A stretch of 64,000 nt of DNA from Paenibacillus durus ATCC 35681. Its GTDB lineage: Bacteria; Bacillota; Bacilli; Paenibacillales; Paenibacillaceae. The translations under genes and the position numbers were made by a program. How positions within the stretch are numbered: position 1 is the first letter of the stretch; the number at the start of each line of letters is the position of its first letter. Shown one piece after another: positions 44,880 to 53,074 of the stretch. The stretch spans positions 1,736,001-1,800,000 of the forward strand of contig NZ_CP011114.1 in the NCBI RefSeq assembly GCF_000993825.1. The letters run 5' to 3'. Below the pieces are notes generated by a model, which was not told the DNA's origin, did not search any database, and saw only the letters and a program-made list of their open reading frames with translations.

Positions 44880-46081
44880 GGAAGGTGAGACTACAGCGGA
44901 TCATTGCGGTTATTGCCGCAGGCTGCCTTCTGCTGCTTACCGGCTGTTGGGACAGCGTAGAACTCAACCGGCGCGCGATCGTTGCCGGAGTGGCTATCGA
45001 CAAAGGCCCGTCCCCTGAGAAGAAATACATGCTTTCGTTTCAGGTCATTGTGGCGGATGAGACTACCGGGAAGAACTCCAGGGGGAATTCTCCTGTAGTT
45101 CTCTATACCGGAACGGGCCGTTCCATGTACGAAGCTCTCTCGAGCGCTTCCCGGCAGGTCGCGCGATTTTTATCGTTAGGACATATCCGGGTGATAATCA
45201 TTTCCGAGGAGTTTGCCCGCGAGGGAATCAAGGGAATCATGGATACTCTGGAGCGGGAGAGCGAGGCGCGGCTGACCAGCCTGATGTTCGTATCAAGAGG
45301 ACAATCGGCCAAGGAATGCATGTCATTAATGACCGCGCTTGGCAGAATTCCGGCTAATGATCTGGTAGGCAAGGTTGAGAACACATCCAGTACCTTCGGT
45401 TATAATTTTCGGATGGAGGTTGACGACATTATTCGCGGAATTCAGGTTCCCGGAGGCGGGGCGCTGATGAACGGTGTCTTGGTATCGGGAGACAAAGAAA
45501 AGGGAAAATCCAATGAGAATATGAAGAAAATTACACCATCTGCCATATTGAGGATATCGGGAATAGCCGCATTTAAAGGAGATAAATTGGTGGGCTGGCT
45601 TGATAATGGTGCGGCGAAGGGACTTGCTCTTATTCAGCACAGGCTTACTCAGTCGCCTACAGTTATTAGGAAAGGCGACGAAGTCATCGTCTTTAATGTA
45701 TTTCAGAATAAACTTAATCTCAAGACGATAGCTGCTGATCCGGAGCATCCGGCTTTTATTATCCGCGTTACACAACAAGCTTCAATTAAAGAGTTGAATG
45801 GCAAGATTGATCTAACGAATCCGATCGCACTGAGAAAAGCAGAGGCTCAGCTGGAGGAATCCACTAAATCAGATATTATGGAAGCTGTTAAAATGGCACG
45901 CAGCATGCATAGTGACTATCTGGGCTTTGGAGAGGCGGTGGAACGGACCAATCCCAGAGGATGGAGGAAGGTTAAAGACCACTGGGATGATGCTTTTGCA
46001 AGATGCAAGGTGGAAGTGGAGGTAAAGGCGGTAACACAGAGTACCGAAATGAGAAGCCGGTCTATGCAGATGCCAGAATAA
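44876..46081 (+). CDS. gerC: Spore germination receptor C subunit lipoprotein (Ger(x)C)
   Basis: 401 aa lipoprotein: signal IIAVIAAGCLLLLTGC with lipobox LTGC. The mature start WDSVELNRRAIVAGVAIDKG is characteristic of GerAC proteins, and the C-terminal domain (about 220-395) carries VKDHWDDAFARCKVEVEVKAV. Anchored on the outer face of the spore inner membrane by its lipid. Starts at ATG overlapping the A subunit, or at the GTG nine bases later. Part of the A-C-B operon. Confidence 0.9.
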   Translation: MRKVRLQRIIAVIAAGCLLLLTGCWDSVELNRRAIVAGVAIDKGPSPEKKYMLSFQVIVADETTGKNSRGNSPVVLYTGTGRSMYEALSSASRQVARFLSLGHIRVIIISEEFAREGIKGIMDTLERESEARLTSLMFVSRGQSAKECMSLMTALGRIPANDLVGKVENTSSTFGYNFRMEVDDIIRGIQVPGGGALMNGVLVSGDKEKGKSNENMKKITPSAILRISGIAAFKGDKLVGWLDNGAAKGLALIQHRLTQSPTVIRKGDEVIVFNVFQNKLNLKTIAADPEHPAFIIRVTQQASIKELNGKIDLTNPIALRKAEAQLEESTKSDIMEAVKMARSMHSDYLGFGEAVERTNPRGWRKVKDHWDDAFARCKVEVEVKAVTQSTEMRSRSMQMPE

Positions 46082-46096
46082 AAAGGAGATTCAGCC

Positions 46097-47197
46097 ATGA
46101 GCGAGGTAAAGATCGGAATCTTTCAGTGCTTTACATTGACTCTATTATTCGATTTGGGTACGGCGATGGTGGTAAATCTGGGGGTGGATACCGGCAAAGA
46201 CGCCTGGCTAGCCGTTCTGATCGGTGGAATTGTCGGAATTTTGCCGTTCATGGGATATGTATATCTGTATAAGGCATACCCCAAAGATCCATTAAGCCGA
46301 TATGCGCGTAAACTTTTGGGAAAATATTTGGGCGGGGTGGTCGCGCTGCTATTTATCGTGTTGTTCCTGATGATGGCAGCCCGCGATTTGCGCGACGGCA
46401 GCACCATGCTGGTAATGGCGACAATGCACCGTACCCCGCTCTTTTTTGTCAGTCTGCTGATGGTTTTGTCCTGTGCCTATGTTGCCCATAAAGGTGTGGA
46501 AGTATTGGCGCGCACTTCGCTGCTGTTTGGGATTCTAGTCATGCTGATCGGGGGCTTCTGCGGTCTGATGATGTTATTTTCGGGCAAGATCAATCTGCTC
46601 AGAATCCTCCCGCTCTTTCAGAATGGAGTCATGCCGGTTATCCGGTCCATACTAATTCAAAACTATATGTTCCCTTTCGGGGAGATGATCTGCTTCACCA
46701 TGCTAATGCCTTATCTCATGGACAGTCGGAGAGGGCCTTGGATGATAATAGGCGCCATGCTCTTTTCCACCCTGCTGCTTAGTTTAACAACGGTCTTGAA
46801 CCTTTCGGTGCTGGGTGTCGATATTGTCGCCCGTTCGCCTTTGCCGTTAATGCCTACCATCAGCAAAATATCCATTTCCGACTTCATTCAGCGCTTGGAT
46901 GTATTGGTGGTGATGGTGCTGATCATCGGGGTCTTTTTCAAAATCACAGTTTTTTACATAGCCGCGCTGGTCGGTATTTCCGATCTGTTCGGTCTGCCTT
47001 ATCGGACGATGGCATATCCTGCGGCGCTGATTATCCTAGTTATGTCCATGCTCAACGCGCGCGGCTTTACCGAACATCTGGACGAGGGCAAGCGGCTGTT
47101 GTATACGGTGTTTCCCGTTTTTGTACTGGCAATTCCAGCGTTGCTGATTATTATCACAGCGGTCAAGCGTCACCGTTCGGCTCCCCGCTCGGATTGA
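46097..47197 (+). CDS. gerB: Spore germination receptor B subunit (GerAB/YndE permease type)
   Basis: 366 aa, ten predicted membrane helices, member of the spore germination branch of the APC transporter superfamily, thought to hold the germinant-binding pocket. AAGGAG precedes the ATG by 10 bases. Typical segments are QCFTLTLLFDLGTAMVVNLG at the start and FPFGEMICFTMLMPYL in helix 6. Its 3' end overlaps the 3' end of an opposite-strand small membrane-protein gene by 28 bp. Confidence 0.9.
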   Translation: MSEVKIGIFQCFTLTLLFDLGTAMVVNLGVDTGKDAWLAVLIGGIVGILPFMGYVYLYKAYPKDPLSRYARKLLGKYLGGVVALLFIVLFLMMAARDLRDGSTMLVMATMHRTPLFFVSLLMVLSCAYVAHKGVEVLARTSLLFGILVMLIGGFCGLMMLFSGKINLLRILPLFQNGVMPVIRSILIQNYMFPFGEMICFTMLMPYLMDSRRGPWMIIGAMLFSTLLLSLTTVLNLSVLGVDIVARSPLPLMPTISKISISDFIQRLDVLVVMVLIIGVFFKITVFYIAALVGISDLFGLPYRTMAYPAALIILVMSMLNARGFTEHLDEGKRLLYTVFPVFVLAIPALLIIITAVKRHRSAPRSD

Positions 47198-47427
47198 TTG
47201 CCGGTAATGAAGTGGATGATGTCCGGGATAATCATGCAGCACAGCATAGCCGCCGCTGACAGTTTCTCCGAGGTGGAATATACCAAGTAATTCATAATGA
47301 AGCTGATATTGTTCAAGCCGTATCCGAACATCCAGTCTATGAGATACAAGTATAGGAGTCCAAGAGCGCTCAGCAGTACAATTACGGCGTATTTTTTTAG
47401 GATCAGCTTTCGAGTCTTTTTTTTCAT
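47170..47427 (-). CDS. Small two-helix membrane protein, unknown function
   Basis: 85 aa. Basic N-terminus KKKTRKLILKKY, a first hydrophobic helix AVIVLLSALGLLYLYLIDWMF, and a second weaker one around SAAAMLCCMIIPDIIHFI. AAGGAGATAA lies before the ATG, a convincing ribosome site. It is convergent with gerB and their 3' ends overlap. No family recognised; genomes of this group often carry such small proteins near ger operons, but a link to germination is speculation. Confidence 0.65.
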   Translation of the reverse strand: MKKKTRKLILKKYAVIVLLSALGLLYLYLIDWMFGYGLNNISFIMNYLVYSTSEKLSAAAMLCCMIIPDIIHFITGNQSERGAER

Positions 47428-47586
47428 TGATTTTATCTCCTTGGCTTTTAACCCTAGTATGAGGCAAGGAGGGGCCGCCCATTCGCAAAATACTGAATCT
47501 TGCTGCCGCTTTTGCCGGAAAGCTTATCTTTCCTTACGATTTATGTTACATTAGTATGAAACTAATGTCAGGGGAGGGGCTGCTCT

Positions 47587-49458
47587 GTGAAGCTGGATTT
47601 GCGGTCTGCCTGGGCCGCCAAAGTGCTGGTCGGCGACGGGGCAATGGGAACCTTTTTGTATCAGAAAGGATTTCCCGTCGGCATTTCATATGAAGAATTG
47701 AATCTGACCTCGCCCGAGGTTATCGAAGAAGTGCATCGCAGCTATATTGAGGCGGGGGCGGAACTGCTGGAGAGCAATACGTATTCGGCCAATTACGATA
47801 AACTGTCCAAGTTCGGTCTGGAATCCAAGGTGGAGGAGATTAACCGGGCCGGCATCCGGATCGCCAGACAGGCCGCCGGCAGCACCGGATATGTTGTGGG
47901 CGCCGTAGGGTCGATCCGTGCAGGCAAGCGCGCCAGTCTGTCCGCTTCCGAATTAAAGAAATACTTCGGCCAGCAGATCGGCGCGATGCTTGAAGAGAAT
48001 GTGGACGGTATCCTGCTCGAAACGTTCTACGACTTGGAGGAACTGCATCTGGCGCTCCGAACCGCGCGCAAGTTAAGCAATCTGCCCGTCATCTGCCAGT
48101 TCGCTGTCGATGAGACGGCGATGACGATGGACGGGCTTACGCTTCCGGAGGCATTCCGTATTCTCGAAGACGACGGCGCGGATGTTATCGGCTTCAACTG
48201 CCGCACAGGTCCCATAGGCGTCAAAAGAGCGCTCGGCACTCTCCAGGGCAAGCTGACGCTGCCGGTGTCGGTATATCCGAACGCGGGAATGGCCGACTAT
48301 GTGGACGGTCACTACAAATACGGCGCATCGCCTGAATATTTCGGCGAGATGGCGAGCGTATTCGCCGGCATGGGCTGCCGGATCATTGGCGGCTGCTGCG
48401 GAACGACGCCGCAGCATATCGCCGAAATTTCGGCGGCGCTTACAGGCTACGAACCGCTCCCGCTGCCGGAGCCGTTGCCGCGGGAGAAGATAAGCGTCCG
48501 CATACAGGAAAGTCTTGCAGATGATTCCTTTGCAGACGGGGGAGAACCAACCCTTATCGATCTTGTGATGGAACGGCATACAGTGATCGTGGAGCTGGAC
48601 CCGCCAAGGGACCTTGATATATCGAAATTCATGAAGGGTGCGGAAGCGCTGCGCAGGGCGGGCGCGGATGCGCTGACCCTCGCGGACAACTCGCTGGCTG
48701 TCACCCGGATGTGCAATATGGCGCTCGGCTCCCTGGTTCAGCAGAAGACGGGTTTGCGCCCGCTCGTGCATATCGCCTGCCGGGACCGTAATCTGATCGG
48801 CACCCAGTCGCATTTGATGGGCCTTGATGCGCTTGACATTGACCATGTGCTTGCCGTAACGGGCGACCCGGCGCGGTTCGGCGATCTGCCAGGTTCGAGC
48901 TCGGTGTATGATCTGACGTCATTCGAGATCATTCGGATGATCAAGCAGCTCAATGACGGCATTGCTTTTTCGGGGAAGCCGCTTAAGCAGAAGGCCAAAT
49001 TTGTTACCGGGGCGGCGTTTAATCCTAACGTGAAGCACTTGGGCAAGGCAATCGAACGTCTGGAAAAGAAGATCGCATTCGGAGCCGACTATATCATGAC
49101 CCAGCCGGTATATGACAAGGAATTGATTCATAGCATCGCAGATAGCACGGCACACCTGAACATCCCGATATTCATCGGCATCATGCCGCTGGCCAGCGGA
49201 CGGAACGCCGAGTATCTTCATAACGAAGTGCCCGGCATTCAACTGTCCGAAGAAGTGCGCAGCCGGATGAGAGGGCTGGAGGGCGAAGCGGGAAGGGCCG
49301 AGGGCGTAGCGATCGCCAAGGAACTACTTGACGCTGCCACGGAACGCTTTAATGGCATTTATTTGATGACTCCATTCATGTTCTATGATATGAGCGTTCA
49401 ACTTATGGAGCATGTATGGGCGAAGTCGGGACGCCAATTATCCCCCTTGTTTCGCTAG
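47587..49458 (+). CDS. yitJ: Bifunctional homocysteine S-methyltransferase / methylenetetrahydrofolate reductase
   Basis: 623 aa fusion like YitJ. The N-terminal Zn-dependent methyltransferase (1-300) has GDGAMGTFLYQ, IGFNCRTGP and the zinc motif GGCCGTTPQHI. The C-terminal MTHFR domain (about 330-615) carries the FAD/folate regions VIVELDPPRD, ADNSLAVTRM, LAVTGDPARFGD and DYIMTQPVYD. GTG start with GGGAGGGG upstream. It would make and use methyl-THF for methionine synthesis. Unlike B. subtilis yitJ, no S-box aptamer is visible in the 159-base gap. Confidence 0.93.
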   Translation: MKLDLRSAWAAKVLVGDGAMGTFLYQKGFPVGISYEELNLTSPEVIEEVHRSYIEAGAELLESNTYSANYDKLSKFGLESKVEEINRAGIRIARQAAGSTGYVVGAVGSIRAGKRASLSASELKKYFGQQIGAMLEENVDGILLETFYDLEELHLALRTARKLSNLPVICQFAVDETAMTMDGLTLPEAFRILEDDGADVIGFNCRTGPIGVKRALGTLQGKLTLPVSVYPNAGMADYVDGHYKYGASPEYFGEMASVFAGMGCRIIGGCCGTTPQHIAEISAALTGYEPLPLPEPLPREKISVRIQESLADDSFADGGEPTLIDLVMERHTVIVELDPPRDLDISKFMKGAEALRRAGADALTLADNSLAVTRMCNMALGSLVQQKTGLRPLVHIACRDRNLIGTQSHLMGLDALDIDHVLAVTGDPARFGDLPGSSSVYDLTSFEIIRMIKQLNDGIAFSGKPLKQKAKFVTGAAFNPNVKHLGKAIERLEKKIAFGADYIMTQPVYDKELIHSIADSTAHLNIPIFIGIMPLASGRNAEYLHNEVPGIQLSEEVRSRMRGLEGEAGRAEGVAIAKELLDAATERFNGIYLMTPFMFYDMSVQLMEHVWAKSGRQLSPLFR

Positions 49459-49496
49459 AAAGAATCATTTACAATAGTGTAACGGATGTGATACCG

Positions 49497-50390
49497 ATGT
49501 TATTTAGCATGACCGGATACGGTCAATCGTCGAGGCAATATGGCGGCAGCAAGATCGTTTTCGAAGTCAAATCGGTGAATCACCGTTACTGCGAAATCGT
49601 GCTGCGGATGCCTCGGGAGTGGAACGGATTTGAGGACACGCTGCGAAGGACAGTCCAGCAATACGTCAGACGCGGCCGGGTGGATGTGGTTATCAACAGG
49701 GAGCACGAAGAGAACGCAGGCGGGCCGGTTCTGAACCGCATGGCCGTGAAATCCTATCTGGCAGCGGCGGAAACGCTGAAGAAGGAATTTGGCGTGAGCG
49801 GAGAGCTGGGTCTCGCGGATCTGCTGACTCTGCCCGGAGTTATGGAGAACGGCGAGAGCGCCCTGGGCACATTGCCGGAGAATGGCGATTCTTTTCAAGA
49901 GCTGCTTGTAAACGGATTGGAAGAAAGCGTTAAAGCCCTGGTAGAAATGCGTGCCCGGGAAGGGCGTTTTTTGGCTGCTGACATTGTAGAACGGCTGAGC
50001 AGACTGGAGGAATTGCACGGCGCAATGAGCGCAATGGCTCCTGCCACCGTGATTGAATTCAGGGACAAGCTTCGGCAGCGGCTGGAAGCACTCCAAGACG
50101 GCACCCTCCCTTTTGACGAACATAAATTCGGAATGGAAATCGCTATTTTCGCAGACCGTTCCAATATCGATGAAGAGCTGACCCGTCTGCGCAGCCATTT
50201 TGAGCAGTGCAGGATTTTGCTGGCCAGCGGGGAGCCGATTGGCCGGAAACTGGATTTTCTCATTCAGGAGATGAACCGGGAAACGAATACGATCGGGTCC
50301 AAATGCAATCATGCCGGGATCAGCAGTTGCGTTGTTGAGATGAAGGCGGAGCTGGAGAAGATCCGCGAGCAGGCTGCCAATATGGAATAG
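49497..50390 (+). CDS. yloC: YicC/YloC family endoribonuclease
   Basis: 297 aa. YicC family, shown in other bacteria to be an RNA endonuclease. N-terminus [34 protein letters not shown] and C-terminus [28 protein letters not shown] are diagnostic. Start chosen by family match; the ribosome site is weak (GGATGTG). The gene heads the conserved run yloC-remA-gmk-rpoZ. Confidence 0.9.
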   Translation: MLFSMTGYGQSSRQYGGSKIVFEVKSVNHRYCEIVLRMPREWNGFEDTLRRTVQQYVRRGRVDVVINREHEENAGGPVLNRMAVKSYLAAAETLKKEFGVSGELGLADLLTLPGVMENGESALGTLPENGDSFQELLVNGLEESVKALVEMRAREGRFLAADIVERLSRLEELHGAMSAMAPATVIEFRDKLRQRLEALQDGTLPFDEHKFGMEIAIFADRSNIDEELTRLRSHFEQCRILLASGEPIGRKLDFLIQEMNRETNTIGSKCNHAGISSCVVEMKAELEKIREQAANME

Positions 50391-50436
50391 CGACTGGGCA
50401 AGCGAAGATGTAACTAATGGGGGGAACAACCGGAAC

Positions 50437-50697
50437 ATGGCAATCAAACTCATCAACATCGGCTTTGGGAATATAGTATCGGCCAATCGGATTATTTCCA
50501 TAGTCAGCCCGGAGTCGGCTCCGATCAAGCGGATTATCCAGGAAGCGAGAGACCGGCATATGCTGATCGACGCAACCTATGGAAGACGCACCCGTGCAGT
50601 CATCATTACGGACAGCGATCATGTCATACTGTCGGCCGTTCAGCCGGAGACCGTGGCCCACAGGCTGTCCAGTAAAGATGATGATAATGACGAATAA
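50437..50697 (+). CDS. remA: Extracellular matrix regulatory protein RemA
   Basis: 86 aa DUF370 protein, [33 protein letters not shown]... nearly the canonical sequence. In B. subtilis RemA is a DNA-binding ring-forming activator of the eps and tapA biofilm operons. ATG follows GGGGGGAA. Between yloC and gmk, as in B. subtilis. Confidence 0.95.
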   Translation: MAIKLINIGFGNIVSANRIISIVSPESAPIKRIIQEARDRHMLIDATYGRRTRAVIITDSDHVILSAVQPETVAHRLSSKDDDNDE

Positions 50698-50715
50698 AGA
50701 TTAATGGAGTGTACT

Positions 50716-51285
50716 ATGTCAAAAGGATTGCTGATCGTATTGTCCGGCCCGTCCGGAGTTGGTAAAGGAACGGTATGCACCGCATTGCGCCCGACAATAC
50801 CGGAGCTCATCTATTCCGTATCGGCGACCACGCGGAAGCCCCGCGAGGGAGAGCAGGATGGAGTGAATTATTTTTTCAAATCCCGGGAGCAGTTTATTCA
50901 GATGATTCACAACGATGAACTGCTGGAATATGCGGAATACGTGGGTAACTTTTATGGTACGCCGCGTGATTTCGTGGAACGGACGCTGGAAAGCGGAAAA
51001 GACATCATCCTCGAAATCGAAGTGCAGGGCGCGCTTAAAGTCAAAGAAAAGTTTCCCGAAGGCATCTTTGTCTTCCTTCTTCCTCCTTCGATGGATGAGT
51101 TGAAAGACCGTATTCGCGGACGGGGCACGGAGCATGATGACATTATCAATCACCGTATGACGGTCGCGGAAGACGAAATCAGCCTGATGCGGCACTATGA
51201 CTACGCAGTGGTTAACGATAAAATCGATCTTGCCTGCAAACGAATAGAAAGCATTATTATTGCCGAACATTGTAAAATAAGATAG
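50716..51285 (+). CDS. gmk: Guanylate kinase
   Basis: 189 aa, phosphorylates GMP to GDP; a (p)ppGpp target in Firmicutes. P-loop [11 protein letters not shown] at residues 9-18, the GMP-binding [19 protein letters not shown], and lid residues IRGRGTE. ATG at 50716 with TGGAG upstream; an ATG 12 bases earlier lacks a site. Confidence 0.97.
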   Translation: MSKGLLIVLSGPSGVGKGTVCTALRPTIPELIYSVSATTRKPREGEQDGVNYFFKSREQFIQMIHNDELLEYAEYVGNFYGTPRDFVERTLESGKDIILEIEVQGALKVKEKFPEGIFVFLLPPSMDELKDRIRGRGTEHDDIINHRMTVAEDEISLMRHYDYAVVNDKIDLACKRIESIIIAEHCKIR

Positions 51286-51328
51286 GCTGGGCTATTAATA
51301 GAATAAAATGAATTGAAGAGGTGTCCCT

Positions 51329-51541
51329 GTGTTATATCCATCGATTGATGAAATGATGAACAAAGTCGACAGCAAATATTCGCTTGTTGTCGCCGCCGCA
51401 AGACGCGCAAGACAGCTTCGCGAAGGGAGCCATTCTGAACTGAAGTCTCCGAAATCCCACAAACAGGTCGGGATTGCGCTTGAAGAAGTATATAAGGACA
51501 TCATCACCGTATCCCCGGCAGATGATAAGACCAACGATTAA
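51329..51541 (+). CDS. rpoZ: RNA polymerase omega subunit
   Basis: 70 aa. YPSIDEMMNKVDSKYSLVVAAARRARQL and KSHKQVGIALEEVYKDII match omega. GTG start with AGAGGTG upstream. Follows gmk by 43 bases. Confidence 0.95.
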   Translation: MLYPSIDEMMNKVDSKYSLVVAAARRARQLREGSHSELKSPKSHKQVGIALEEVYKDIITVSPADDKTND

Positions 51542-51674
51542 GCTTTGAATAGCAGTATCTTGTGTGTGACGATTGGCGCTGCGGCTCTTTATTAGAACGG
51601 AGGGCTGCAGGCGCCGATAGCGCCCCGTGCGCTTGAACTATATCTGCATGTATAGCCCGGACGGGGCTGTTCCT

Positions 51675-51700
51675 GACAACCGGAAGGTTGTTATTTTTTT
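51675..51700 (+). terminator. Terminator after rpoZ
   Basis: ACAACC-GGAA-GGTTGT hairpin then TATTTTTTT. It separates the yloC-remA-gmk-rpoZ run from coaBC. Confidence 0.85.
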
Positions 51701-51701
51701 A

Positions 51702-51803
51702 AAATATAAGACTTTATAAGCTTCGCGCCTATCGTTTGGTCTTATATTTCTACGAGAAACGGATGCCCTCCTCCTGCGAGGACGGCGCAGCCGTTTCTTC
51801 TTG
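51702..51803. repeat. Hairpin repeat, copy B (full length)
   Basis: Two consecutive hairpins in the 318-base gap between rpoZ and coaBC. Arm pair 1: AAATATAAGAC (51702) / GTCTTATATTT (51739), 11 bp perfect. Arm pair 2: AGAAACGG (51755) / CCGTTTCT (51791), 8 bp perfect. Related copies lie at 24583-24639 and 33031-33087. No open frame is evident. 51542-51674 shows only GC-rich filler with a weak GGCGC/GCGCC pair. Confidence 0.85.
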
Positions 51804-51859
51804 AAAATTCTCTTCAAACCGGATTCTTTCCGTGTACACGGGGAGCAGGAGGGACGGAA

Positions 51860-53074
51860 ATGTTGAAAGGCAAAACGATATTGCTTGGCATCACCGGCGG
51901 AATCGCGGCGTATAAAGCGGCCGCCCTGTGCAGCAAGCTTGTACAAAAGGGTGCCAAGGTGCATGTTGTTATGACGGCTTCGGCCAAACAATTCATTACT
52001 GAACTGACATTGCAGTCATTGTCAAAACAGAGGGTGTACAGCGATACCTTCCAGGAGCGCGACCCTTCCTCTATTTCACATATTGATTTGGCCGATTCGG
52101 CCGATCTTGTGCTGGTGGCGCCAGCAACGGCAAATATTATCGCCAAAATGGCTCATGGCATCGCTGATGACATGCTCTCCACCGTGCTGCTTGCGGCGAC
52201 AGGGCCCGTAATGGTCGCTCCGGCGATGAACGTGCATATGTACCAGCATCCGGCCGTGCAGAACAATTTGGATATTCTTGCCAAGCGAGGCATCCAATTC
52301 ATCGAGCCCGGTGAGGGGCTGCTGGCATGCGGTTATGTCGGCAAAGGACGGATGGAGGAGCCTGAGACCATCGTAAGCTGTGTAGAGGCGTATTTTGAGC
52401 AGGAGGCCGGGAGTCGTAAATTGGCCGGCAAAAAAGTCGTGATAACAGCTGGAGGCACGGTGGAACGGATCGACCCTGTCCGCTATATTTCCAATGACTC
52501 TTCCGGCAAAATGGGCTTTGCTTTGGCGCGCGCAGCCAAGGAAATGGGTGCAGAGGTGACGCTGGTAGCCGCTAGGACGGATGAACGGCCGCCGCTGGAC
52601 GTGAACGTTGTGCGCGTTCAATCCGCCGAAGAGATGTATAGCGCCGTGTCTGCCGTCTGGGAGGACTGCGATATTCTGATCAAAGCTGCCGCCGTGTCGG
52701 ATTACCGCCCGAAGGAGAGAGCCGATACCAAAATTAAGAAAACTGGCGACACCATGACCCTAGAGCTGGTAAAGACCGTTGATATTCTGGAAACTTTGGG
52801 TCAGCGCAAACAGCATCAGCTTCTGATCGGTTTTGCAGCGGAGACCGGCAATGCTGAAATGTATGCCAAAGACAAGCTGGTTCGCAAAAATCTTGATCTG
52901 ATCGTAGCTAACGATGTGGGTGTGCCGGGAGCGGGGTTCAGCGTTGATACGAATATTGTCTCGATTTATGACCAAAGAGGTCTTGTGGAGGAACTGCCGC
53001 TGCTCTCTAAGGATGAGGTGGCCCGCAGGCTGCTTGCCATTGCAGCGGACCGGCTGCCGGAAGAAGGCCTGTAA
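51860..53074 (+). CDS. coaBC: Phosphopantothenoylcysteine decarboxylase / phosphopantothenate-cysteine ligase
   Basis: 404 aa bifunctional CoA biosynthesis enzyme. CoaC half (1-185): FMN fold with ITGGIAAYK, catalytic His in ISHIDLAD, APAMNVHMY and the flap Cys in ACGYVGKGRM. CoaB half (186-404): ITAGGTVERIDPVRYISNDSSGKMG, KAAAVSDYRP and the KIKK loop. GGAGGG precedes the ATG. TAATG overlap with priA. Confidence 0.96.
   Translation: MLKGKTILLGITGGIAAYKAAALCSKLVQKGAKVHVVMTASAKQFITELTLQSLSKQRVYSDTFQERDPSSISHIDLADSADLVLVAPATANIIAKMAHGIADDMLSTVLLAATGPVMVAPAMNVHMYQHPAVQNNLDILAKRGIQFIEPGEGLLACGYVGKGRMEEPETIVSCVEAYFEQEAGSRKLAGKKVVITAGGTVERIDPVRYISNDSSGKMGFALARAAKEMGAEVTLVAARTDERPPLDVNVVRVQSAEEMYSAVSAVWEDCDILIKAAAVSDYRPKERADTKIKKTGDTMTLELVKTVDILETLGQRKQHQLLIGFAAETGNAEMYAKDKLVRKNLDLIVANDVGVPGAGFSVDTNIVSIYDQRGLVEELPLLSKDEVARRLLAIAADRLPEEGL

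Noticed and set aside
49500..50528. 342-codon open frame antisense to yloC
   Set aside because: Mirror of a well-supported gene; no ribosome site or family similarity. High GC codon bias produces such shadows.
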